Below, one piece after another: positions 16,712-23,602 of a stretch of DNA of 61,712 bases. The stretch lies in assembly GCA_013286495.1 (NCBI GenBank), contig JABDFQ010000009.1, forward strand, positions 1-61,712, given 5' to 3'. Source of the stretch: Gammaproteobacteria bacterium (lineage in GTDB: Bacteria > Pseudomonadota > Gammaproteobacteria > DSM-16500). The stretch's first letter is position 1. Each line of letters starts with the position of its first letter. The position numbers and the translations under genes were made by a program. A model generated the notes under the pieces. It saw only the letters and a list, made by a program, of their open reading frames with translations, had not been told where the DNA came from and made no database searches.

Positions 16712-17592
16712 GCTCAATATTATTGATTACGGCTTTGTTATTCTTCTCGCCACTCGCACAAGCATTGAGCCGCGGATTTTATTTCGGTATCCAGGGTGGT
16801 TGGGCGAATACCAATTTACCTACCTTAAGTGCAGGTGAAGTTCAATCCGATGTTGAAGCAGCGGTGGCATCAGCAGGAGGAACAACACGTACTGTCAATG
16901 GTGCGCCTGTTCGCATTGCATCTGCTGGTGTGGAAGCATTTTTTCCCGGCGGATTTCATGCGCAACAAAAAGATAATGTTTATGGCGGCAGAATTTATGT
17001 GGGATATCAGTTAATCGATCAATTAGCACTGGAACTCGGCTTTTTGCACGTCAGGAATCAGACAACGACTTACACCGCCAGTCCAGTCGTAGTAACAAAT
17101 GCCATCGCAACGTCTCAAGGTTTAGCTGTACCAGTTGCTGCAACATTCAATTCCATTTCCAGAAAAGATGATTACAGCGATAACGCACTCGATTTTAATA
17201 TCAAGGCAATGACTATTCTCTGGGATCCAGTGTATATCTACGCCAAGCTGGGTATGGCATATATGAAAGTGCTGGAACGCACCACAACAACCCTGGCAAG
17301 TCCAACAAATGTAATAATTGGTTCAGCGACAGCACCATTACCACCATTTACTACAGCGACCGTTATTCCATTACCTTCCTTACAATATGAAGCCATCAGC
17401 TCGCATAATGATTTGCAATTATTCTACCCAACACTGGGATTGGGTATCGCCTATGCCATTAATTGCAGTTTTAATATTGATGCTTCCTGGTATCGCATCG
17501 TTTCCCGCAATAATAATATCGGTAATATCGATACTTATTTCATTGGCGTAAGTTATAACTTCAGCGACTGGTTTTCAGATTCGGATTATTAG
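16681..17592 (+). CDS. Outer-membrane beta-barrel protein (OmpA/Omp25-like barrel)
   Basis: Predicted eight-strand outer-membrane barrel, 303 residues. The GTG at 16681 is chosen as start because AAGGGAG precedes it and because it matches the start of the E1alpha gene in the duplicated leader. The signal peptide is MKIVGRPEVPCSILLITALL followed by FFSPLAQA, cut before LSRGF. Mature strands: GFYFGIQGGWANTN, VYGGRIYVGYQLIDQLALELGFLHV, LDFNIKAMTILWDPVYIYAKLGMAYMKVL, LQLFYPTLGLGIAYAIN, FNIDASWYRIV, and a terminal strand YFIGVSYNFSDWF ending near an aromatic. A low-complexity Thr/Ser/Pro/Ala loop lies in the middle. The acidic n-region of the signal is odd and appears to derive from the shared leader. 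Confidence 0.8.
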   Translation: MKIVGRPEVPCSILLITALLFFSPLAQALSRGFYFGIQGGWANTNLPTLSAGEVQSDVEAAVASAGGTTRTVNGAPVRIASAGVEAFFPGGFHAQQKDNVYGGRIYVGYQLIDQLALELGFLHVRNQTTTYTASPVVVTNAIATSQGLAVPVAATFNSISRKDDYSDNALDFNIKAMTILWDPVYIYAKLGMAYMKVLERTTTTLASPTNVIIGSATAPLPPFTTATVIPLPSLQYEAISSHNDLQLFYPTLGLGIAYAINCSFNIDASWYRIVSRNNNIGNIDTYFIGVSYNFSDWFSDSDY

Positions 17593-17622
17593 TAGCTTCT
17601 GTTCTTAATACAGCCATCAGGT

Positions 17623-17724
17623 AGCTTGACTCATCCCTGGCTCATCGCTACTCTTGTCCCCTATTATTTTTGAACGCAGAAGGGAGTTCGTCTGTGAAAA
17701 TTGTCGATCGTTTTGAAGTTCCCT
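17623..17724 (+). repeat. Duplicated leader, copy B (upstream of and into the E1alpha gene)
   Basis: Second copy of the leader at 16611-16711, with a small indel in the stretch between the CTACTCTTGT block and the ribosome site. The copy extends about ten codons into the coding region, giving both proteins the start MKIV-R-EVP. Confidence 0.85.
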
Positions 17725-18767
17725 ATTATCAGTATCTCAATGAAGAAAGCCATTTGGCTGATGTTATTCCACCACTTGCAGAAGATCAGAAAACCCTGCT
17801 GGATTTATATCGATTAATGATGCTGGTACGTGTCATGGATACCAAGGCCATTGCCTTGCAACGTACTGGAAAATTGGGAACTTATCCTTCAACGCGCGGT
17901 CAGGAAGCAGTTTTCGTTGGCATTGGTAATGCCATGGAAAAAGATGACATCCTCGTTCCTTATTATCGTGATATGGGAACACTCATTCAGCGCGGCACGA
18001 AACTATCACAAATCCTGCAATATTGGGGCGGTGATGAACGTGGTAATTGTTTTGGCAATCACGACTTTCCTTACAGCGTTCCCATTGGCAGCCAAACCTT
18101 GCATGCAGCGGGAGCGGCATATGCCATCAAATATCGCAAAGAGAAGCGTGCAGTTGTTTCCATTATTGGTGAAGGTGCAACATCGCAAGGTGATGTCTAT
18201 GAAGCGATGAATGTGGCGGGCGTATGGAAATTACCGGTGGTATTTATCGTTTGTAATAATCAATGGGCGATTTCCGTTTCACGCGAGGCACAAACTGCTG
18301 CACATACCATCGCACAAAAAGCAATCGCTGCTGGTTTTGAAGGCGAACAAATTGATGGTAACGATATTATTGCTGTTCAACATCGCACTGTCGAAGCATT
18401 AAAACTTGCGCGTGAAAAAGGTCAACCGCGTTTACTGGAAATGGTTTGTTATCGTCAGCATGATCATACGACAGCAGATGATGCCAGTCGTTATGAACCA
18501 AAAAATACACGCGAAACAGAATGGAAAAAAGAACCTATCGAACGATTACGTCGTTTTCTTGTTGAAAAGAAATGGTGGACGGATCAACAGGAAACAGAGT
18601 TACAGGAATCGTGTGCAAAACAGGTGGATGTTGCAGTACAGGAATATTTATCCGTCACACCGCAACCACTGGAATCGATGTTTGATTATTTATATGCAGA
18701 ATTACCTGAAATTTATATCCCGCAACGTGATTTGCTAAAAGAAGTGGAGAAAGTTGTACATGGCTGA
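17694..18767 (+). CDS. 2-oxoacid (pyruvate or branched-chain) dehydrogenase E1 alpha subunit
   Basis: Thiamin-diphosphate subunit that decarboxylates a 2-oxoacid. About 357 residues from the GTG at 17694, which has AAGGGAG upstream. Motifs: LMMLVRVMDTKAIALQRTGKLG, PYYRDMGTLIQRG, the TPP/Mg motif GEGATSQGDVYEAMNVAG to NNQWAIS, and the phosphorylation-loop region YRQHDHTTADDASRYEP. The E1alpha+E1beta split form is shared by PDH of some bacteria and by branched-chain (BCKDH) complexes. Nearby leucine and valine genes favour BCKDH, but single-lipoyl PDHs of Legionellales look similar, so no symbol is given. First gene of E1alpha-E1beta-E2; no E3 gene follows. Confidence 0.88.
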   Translation: MKIVDRFEVPYYQYLNEESHLADVIPPLAEDQKTLLDLYRLMMLVRVMDTKAIALQRTGKLGTYPSTRGQEAVFVGIGNAMEKDDILVPYYRDMGTLIQRGTKLSQILQYWGGDERGNCFGNHDFPYSVPIGSQTLHAAGAAYAIKYRKEKRAVVSIIGEGATSQGDVYEAMNVAGVWKLPVVFIVCNNQWAISVSREAQTAAHTIAQKAIAAGFEGEQIDGNDIIAVQHRTVEALKLAREKGQPRLLEMVCYRQHDHTTADDASRYEPKNTRETEWKKEPIERLRRFLVEKKWWTDQQETELQESCAKQVDVAVQEYLSVTPQPLESMFDYLYAELPEIYIPQRDLLKEVEKVVHG

Positions 18768-19740
18768 AATGACTTTGGTGGAAGCAGTCAATCAGGCACT
18801 TGCCTATGAAATGGGGGCAAATGCAGATGTGATTGTGATGGGAGAAGATGTTGCCAGAAATGGCGGTGTGTTCCGTGCAACATTGGGATTGCTGGATAAA
18901 TTCGGCCCCGAACGCATACTCGATACACCGCTTGCTGAATCCATGATTGCAGGGCTTGCAGTTGGCATGGCGACACAAGGTTTAAAACCCGTCGCTGAAT
19001 TTCAATTCATGGGATTTATTTATCCGGCAATGGATGAAATTATTAATCACGTTGCGCGCATGCGTAATCGTACACGTGGACGTTTGACTTGCCCTGTCGT
19101 TTTTCGTACGCCATTTGGCGCTGGTATTCATGCACCAGAACATCACTCAGAAAGTACTGAAGCTTATTTTGCACATACTCCAGGTTTGCGTGTGGTGATT
19201 CCATCTTCACCTGCGCGTGCTTATGGATTATTGCTTGCATCGATTCGTGATCCTGATCCGGTTGTGTTTCTGGAACCATCACGCTTGTATCGCTATGCAA
19301 AACAGGAAGTGAACAATGATGGTAAGGCATTACCACTCGATGTTTGTTTCACTTTGCGATCCGGTGAAGATGTGACATTAGTCACATGGGGTGCAATGGT
19401 CAAAGAATCATTGGCGGCCGCAGAGACCTTGCTCGCATCGGGTGTCAGTGTAGAAGTGATTGATGTTGCCACTATAAAACCACTGGATATCAATACTATT
19501 CTCGCATCTGTTGAAAAAACTGGACGCTGTGTCGTGGTACATGAAGCGCCACTGACTTGTGGTGTAGGTGCAGAAATTATTGCGCAAGTGGCGGAAAAAG
19601 CCTTGTTTTCCTTAAAAGCACCACCGGAACGTGTCACCGGTTTTGATACCATCGTGCCTTATGCAAAGATGGAAAAATATTATATTCCCAGTGAAAAAAG
19701 AATTATTGAGGCAGTCAATCGTTTGATGGAGTACGCATGA
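18760..19740 (+). CDS. 2-oxoacid dehydrogenase E1 beta subunit
   Basis: Partner of E1alpha that completes the TPP site. 326 residues. Motifs: MTLVEAVNQALAYEM, VIVMGEDVARNGGVFRAT, DTPLAESMIAGLAVGMA, AEFQFMGFIYPAMDEIINHVARM, APEHHSESTEAYFAHTPGLRVVIPSSP and FLEPSRLYR, all in family order. The ATG at 18760 has GGAG ahead of it and overlaps the E1alpha stop by 8 bases, so translation is coupled. Overlaps E2 by 4 bases. Confidence 0.92.
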   Translation: MAEMTLVEAVNQALAYEMGANADVIVMGEDVARNGGVFRATLGLLDKFGPERILDTPLAESMIAGLAVGMATQGLKPVAEFQFMGFIYPAMDEIINHVARMRNRTRGRLTCPVVFRTPFGAGIHAPEHHSESTEAYFAHTPGLRVVIPSSPARAYGLLLASIRDPDPVVFLEPSRLYRYAKQEVNNDGKALPLDVCFTLRSGEDVTLVTWGAMVKESLAAAETLLASGVSVEVIDVATIKPLDINTILASVEKTGRCVVVHEAPLTCGVGAEIIAQVAEKALFSLKAPPERVTGFDTIVPYAKMEKYYIPSEKRIIEAVNRLMEYA

Positions 19741-20858
19741 AAATTTTTCATTTACCAGATTTGGGTGAAGGACTCGCAGAAGCTGAAATTCGTGAGTGGT
19801 ATGTCAAGGAAGGTGATGTTGTCAAAGTCGATCAGCCATTAGTATCTATGGAAACAGCAAAAGCTGTCGTGGATGTTCCATCACCTTATGCTGGAAAAAT
19901 CGTGCAATTGCATGGCAAGGCGAATGAAATTATTAAAACTGGCGCGCCACTTATTTCATATGAAAGTGATGAAGTGGTTGCTGATAAAGGTAGCGTCGTT
20001 GGCAAACTGGAAACCAGCGAAAAGAAGTGGAATGATGGCGATGTCATTGTCGGTGGTGCGAAAAAAACATCGACTACTATTAAAGCCATGCCAGCCGCAC
20101 GCGTACTCGCACAACAATTGAATGTGAATTTAAGTGATGTCAAACCAACCGGTCGCGATGGTTTGATTACGGCAGATGATGTCAAACAACATATGAATCA
20201 GGCTGCTACCAGTACAACTGCATTGACTGGAGCGACAGAAGGTTTGCGTGGTGTGCGACGTGTGATGGCACAAACCATGGCGCAATCGCATCGCGAAGTC
20301 GTTCCCGTAACGATTATAGAAGATGCTGACCTTACGGATTTGCCGCCGAAAACAGATATTACAGCGCGTTTGCTGCAGGCTATTGTCATTGCTGCAAAAG
20401 AAGAGCCAGCATTGAATGCGTGGTTTGATGGTAAATCGCTGGAGAGAAAAGTATTTAATGAAGTGCATATTGGATTGGCAGTAGATTCGGCTGAAGGTTT
20501 ATTTGTGCCAGTGATAAAAAATGCGGAAACACTTGCAGATGCAGAATTGCGTAAAAAAGTGGATGAATATAAAAAATCCGTGATGGATAGATCAGTTGCT
20601 GCAAAAGATTTGCAAGGTGCAACGATAACATTATCCAACTTTGGCATGATTACTGGAAAATATGCGACACCAATCATTGTGCCACCAGCTGTTGCGATTC
20701 TCGGTTGTGGTCGTAGTCGTGATACGGTGATTGCACGCAATGGTCAAATGGTGATTGGTCGTGTTATGCCATTGTCACTGACGTTTGATCATCGGGCAGT
20801 GACCGGTGGCGAAGCCACACGATTTCTAGGTGCAGTGATCCGCGAATTGCAGAAGTAA
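19737..20858 (+). CDS. 2-oxoacid dehydrogenase E2 (dihydrolipoyl acyltransferase), single lipoyl domain
   Basis: Core acyltransferase, 373 residues. The lipoyl domain covers residues 1-78 with Lys42 in VSMETAKAVVDVPSP as the lipoylation site. A peripheral-subunit-binding domain follows at about 115-150 (MPAARVLAQQLNVNLSDVKPTGRDGLITADDVKQH split by one linker), then the catalytic domain from about 165. The C-terminal active-site motif reads LTFDHRAVTGGEA: His352 is present, but the Asp of the classical HRxxDG is Thr356. Some E2-like family members carry this variant, so activity is not excluded. Only one lipoyl domain, as in many branched-chain and Gram-positive-type E2s. The E3 must come from elsewhere. 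Confidence 0.88.
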   Translation: MKIFHLPDLGEGLAEAEIREWYVKEGDVVKVDQPLVSMETAKAVVDVPSPYAGKIVQLHGKANEIIKTGAPLISYESDEVVADKGSVVGKLETSEKKWNDGDVIVGGAKKTSTTIKAMPAARVLAQQLNVNLSDVKPTGRDGLITADDVKQHMNQAATSTTALTGATEGLRGVRRVMAQTMAQSHREVVPVTIIEDADLTDLPPKTDITARLLQAIVIAAKEEPALNAWFDGKSLERKVFNEVHIGLAVDSAEGLFVPVIKNAETLADAELRKKVDEYKKSVMDRSVAAKDLQGATITLSNFGMITGKYATPIIVPPAVAILGCGRSRDTVIARNGQMVIGRVMPLSLTFDHRAVTGGEATRFLGAVIRELQK

Positions 20859-20880
20859 TAACAAAAACCACCTTGCATTC

Positions 20881-20927
20881 TATCCTCGTTTTGTATATTC
20901 TTTCTCCATAATATACAAACGAGGATA
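20881..20927 (+). promoter_or_regulatory. Inverted repeat covering the ribosome site of the pentapeptide gene
   Basis: Left arm 20881-20899 (TATCCTCGTTTTGTATATT) pairs with right arm 20910-20927 (AATATACAAACGAGGATA), with one bulged T. The right arm contains GAGGA, the ribosome site for ATG 20935. In mRNA the hairpin would hide it. As DNA the dyad could be an operator. No T-tract follows, so it is not a good terminator for E2. Confidence 0.6.
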
Positions 20928-20934
20928 AAAAATA

Positions 20935-22026
20935 ATGAATTCTTCCCATGACTTAGAGCCATCATCTCTTGAACAAGAGTTAATTGAATTTGAACCTTTT
21001 CCCTCAGACGAAGATGATTTAATCCAGCATCAAGACACACCTAATCTCATTTTTAAATTTCAGGACATGTCAGGTATGGAATTAACTGATCGTGTTCTGG
21101 AAGGAGAATGTTTGTCATTACAAAATTTTTCCTGGCGAAATTTTACCGGTTCTGTGATTAGAAATACGCGTCTGACACTGACAAATTTACACTTGGCTAC
21201 GCTGGATAAAGTTACTATGTGTAACATCGAGTTTTATAAAACTAAATTACAAGCCAGTATTATCAGGCATTCCAATCTTTCTCATTGTGATTTTACGCAA
21301 ATTGATGATCAAAGCTTACGGGATACTAATTTCACTTTCACTAATATTAGTTTTTGTAATTTTGCAGGATGTAAATTGACGAATACGATCTTTGATAATT
21401 CGATTCTCATTGGCAGTAATGTCTACTTAACGGATATTTTAAAAAACCAGAATTTAAATGGTTGCATCGTTGATGATGGACTTTATGCCTGTTTTAATGA
21501 GAAGCAGCAAAAACAAGTGATATGTTTTCCGTTACTGATGTCACAACTCGTCTTGTTAAAAAGCATGATGAATGATGAAACGTGTTTGTTTGGTTATTTT
21601 CCGCAGGATATTAAAAATATTATTTTTGCAAATTTTGTTTTTTTAAGTCTTCCTCAGATATCTAAAGATAATTTTATTCATTTCGCTTCGCAATATCTCA
21701 AGCTACAAAGTAATCTTTATTACGCGCAAAAAATCGTTAATGATTCCTTCTGGAATGTATCTGAGTCATATGTGTCTTACATATATAAGGCAATTAGTTC
21801 ATTCATTTATTCATCGGATGATCCAATTGACAGGATGCGTAGCAAACAAAAAGGTAAACACGAATCCATTTACGATCACTGGCGATTCTTCCAGATCACT
21901 GCCAAAAGCGTAAAATCGCAAAGGGAAAATGCCGAGCAAAATAAAATGTTGAATGAATTGAACGTTGCTATTTGTGATGAAAAAGTCGAAGAGTTTTATA
22001 AGAATAAATTTGTACAAGGAAAATAA
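20935..22026 (+). CDS. Pentapeptide-repeat-like protein, candidate effector
   Basis: 363 residues. Residues about 40-180 contain degenerate five-residue periodicity with N/S/C/D, L/F and small residues at regular positions (LSLQNFSWRNFTGSVIRNTRL, SIIRHSNLSHCDFT, LRDTNFTFTNISFCNFAGCKL, TIFDNSILIGSN), the pattern of a right-handed quadrilateral beta-helix. The remaining part is helical and has a stretch GYFPQDIKNIIFANFVFLSLP that loosely resembles an F-box-like helix start. The charged C-terminus (DEKVEEFYKNKF) recalls the Glu-rich tails of Dot/Icm substrates. The N-terminus is acidic. There is no signal peptide. Function unknown; host-directed role is inference. Followed by the toxin-antitoxin promoter. 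Confidence 0.6.
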   Translation: MNSSHDLEPSSLEQELIEFEPFPSDEDDLIQHQDTPNLIFKFQDMSGMELTDRVLEGECLSLQNFSWRNFTGSVIRNTRLTLTNLHLATLDKVTMCNIEFYKTKLQASIIRHSNLSHCDFTQIDDQSLRDTNFTFTNISFCNFAGCKLTNTIFDNSILIGSNVYLTDILKNQNLNGCIVDDGLYACFNEKQQKQVICFPLLMSQLVLLKSMMNDETCLFGYFPQDIKNIIFANFVFLSLPQISKDNFIHFASQYLKLQSNLYYAQKIVNDSFWNVSESYVSYIYKAISSFIYSSDDPIDRMRSKQKGKHESIYDHWRFFQITAKSVKSQRENAEQNKMLNELNVAICDEKVEEFYKNKFVQGK

Positions 22027-22042
22027 GAATAATAACAATAAG

Positions 22043-22078
22043 ATAAATCATTGTTGACATATGTCAACAATGATTTAT
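22043..22078 (+). promoter_or_regulatory. Perfect 36-bp palindrome embedding a consensus sigma70 promoter (TA operator)
   Basis: ATAAATCATTGTTGACAT at 22043-22060 is mirrored exactly by 22061-22078. TTGACA is at 22054-22059 and TATAAT at 22076-22081, 16 bases apart. A repressor bound to the dyad would cover the promoter, the classic arrangement for autoregulated toxin-antitoxin operons. Confidence 0.85.
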
Positions 22079-22119
22079 AATTTATCTAATATTAAAAAAA
22101 ATCAGGGATTTTTTAGTGG

Positions 22120-22362
22120 ATGAGAAGAAGTAAACACCCAAATAAAGAAATTGAAGGAGCAATTTTATATGCTGAAGAAAATGGATGGAAATATAAGGAT
22201 TCCGGTAAGTCAGCTCATGCCTGGGGACAACTTCTCTGCCCATTACATACGAGAGAAGGACACAGGATATTAATTTGGTCAACGCCACGGAGCTCGTACA
22301 ATCACGCACAACAAATTTGTCGAGCAGTTGATAAATGCCAGCATGACATTGAGGAGGAATGA
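22120..22362 (+). CDS. Small HicA-like putative toxin
   Basis: 80 residues (MRRSKHPNKEIEGAILYAEE onward). The pattern of a Gly-Trp turn followed by a G-x-S-A-H motif (NGWKYKDSGKSAHAWGQLLCP) and the basic tail SYNHAQQICRAVDKC recall the small dsRBD-fold proteins related to HicA mRNA interferases, in which this His is catalytic. Such proteins are usually paired with an HTH antitoxin, and one follows 3 bases later. The assignment to HicA itself is an inference; activity is untested. Confidence 0.6.
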   Translation: MRRSKHPNKEIEGAILYAEENGWKYKDSGKSAHAWGQLLCPLHTREGHRILIWSTPRSSYNHAQQICRAVDKCQHDIEEE

Positions 22363-22365
22363 ATA

Positions 22366-22908
22366 ATGAGTAAACCCGAGGCATATCAATTTACACTTAT
22401 ATTAAAAAATATTGATGAAAAAACTCATGGTCTGGAAGATAGTTTTTATGAATCTGGTTGTGATGATGCAATAATTAATTTTAAAAATGGCGTGGTATAT
22501 CTGGAATTTGATCGTGAAGCTACTTCACTTGAGGAGGCAGTTATCTCAGCAATTAAGGATGTTAGATCCGCATCCATTGAAGCTGAAGTAGCAAGTGTAG
22601 CACCAGAAAATTTAGTGACAGAAATAGAAATTGCTAATCGTCTTAATAAAAGCAGACAAACAGTTTCTCTATGGATTAAAGGCGTTCGTAGAAAGTCTTT
22701 TCCTCATCCGGTAATGAGAGTTTCTCATAAATCTCCATTATGGAATTGGCATGAGGTTATAAACTGGTTATTTGAAAATAAATTAATTAACGATAAAAAA
22801 ATAGTTGAACAAGCAGTATTTTTTGCAAATATTAATGCTGTATTGGAAGGGCAAGATAAAAAAACTAAAAAAATCCGTCATGCTTTATTAGAAAGAATAA
22901 CAATTTAA
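22366..22908 (+). CDS. Putative HTH antitoxin / repressor of the TA pair
   Basis: 180 residues. The N-terminal 80 residues are a small alpha/beta region (YQFTLILKNIDEKTHGLEDSFYESGCDDAIINF). It is followed by a helix-turn-helix (VTEIEIANRLNKSRQTVSLWIKGVRR) and a winged end with WNWHEVINWLFENKLI. A strong ribosome site (GAGGAGG) ends inside the toxin gene's final codons, so the antitoxin is made efficiently. It is the likely ligand of the 36-bp palindrome at 22043. Confidence 0.65.
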   Translation: MSKPEAYQFTLILKNIDEKTHGLEDSFYESGCDDAIINFKNGVVYLEFDREATSLEEAVISAIKDVRSASIEAEVASVAPENLVTEIEIANRLNKSRQTVSLWIKGVRRKSFPHPVMRVSHKSPLWNWHEVINWLFENKLINDKKIVEQAVFFANINAVLEGQDKKTKKIRHALLERITI

Positions 22909-22914
22909 ATTTTG

Positions 22915-22962
22915 TGTAGGTTGAAGAGAAGAGGTCACATATCGACTGCTCTTCAACCTACA
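22915..22962. repeat. Perfect 14-bp inverted repeat between converging genes
   Basis: TGTAGGTTGAAGAG (22915-22928) is mirrored by CTCTTCAACCTACA (22949-22962). There is no T-tract on either strand. It lies between the converging antitoxin and SH3 genes and may act as a shared weak terminator. Confidence 0.6.
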
Positions 22963-22973
22963 TATCTGCATCA

Positions 22974-23549
22974 TCAACTTGCGGGTTTTGTTTGTGTTGT
23001 AACTGGTTTCACTAGTGCAGGTGCAGTTACGTTTTTTGCAGGTGCAGGCATGATGATCATCGGGAAGCCGCCTTGAGCATTCCACATATTCCATTGATTT
23101 TGTATCACTTCATTCATGTTTTTCATAATACCCTGAAATGATTGCTGCAATTCCTGCTGCTTTTTTTGCATTTTTTCGATATATGCTTTTGCCTGTTCAT
23201 CTGTCATTTTCATTGGTGGATTACCAAATTGAATCACTTGATAAGTGGGTTTTGAACCATTGCTGATAATTTTTTGCGAAAACGTCACGGTATTTTCAGA
23301 ACCTCGCGCATTTTTAATATCACTGGATTTGATCCAGCCAACATTGCCATTACGTGGATCTGCAACTTTTATCCAGTCATTATTTTTTTCTGGTGTAAAA
23401 ATTGGAATGATGCCAGATGCCAAATCAGCTGTGCCAACAACTTTTGCTGTCTGATTCGGCTGATCATATAACGTAATGGATTGTGCAAATACAGCACCGG
23501 ATAAAAACACACTGGATACTAATAAAGTAATATATTTTTTTGCTAACAT
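22974..23549 (-). CDS. Periplasmic bacterial SH3-domain protein
   Basis: 191 residues. The signal peptide KKYITLLVSSVFLSGAVFAQ is cut near FAQ-S. Residues about 24-85 form a bacterial SH3 domain (ITLYDQPNQTAKVVGTADLAS...WIKVADPRNGNVGWIKSSDI), which usually binds cell-wall peptides. A Gln/Lys/Met-rich coiled-coil segment (EQAKAYIEKMQKKQQELQQS) and a Pro/Ala/Thr-rich tail follow. The ribosome site (AAGGAG) is good. Exact role is unknown; envelope function is likely. Confidence 0.75.
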   Translation of the reverse strand: MLAKKYITLLVSSVFLSGAVFAQSITLYDQPNQTAKVVGTADLASGIIPIFTPEKNNDWIKVADPRNGNVGWIKSSDIKNARGSENTVTFSQKIISNGSKPTYQVIQFGNPPMKMTDEQAKAYIEKMQKKQQELQQSFQGIMKNMNEVIQNQWNMWNAQGGFPMIIMPAPAKNVTAPALVKPVTTQTKPAS

Positions 23550-23602
23550 ACTTTTCTCCTTTTAAATATTTCAGTTATTTTGCGTCGGCATCACCGATAA
23601 AC

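Noticed and set aside
22915-22962. Inverted repeat as a full intrinsic terminator
   Set aside because: The stem is perfect but neither strand has a T-tract, so it is listed only as a repeat.
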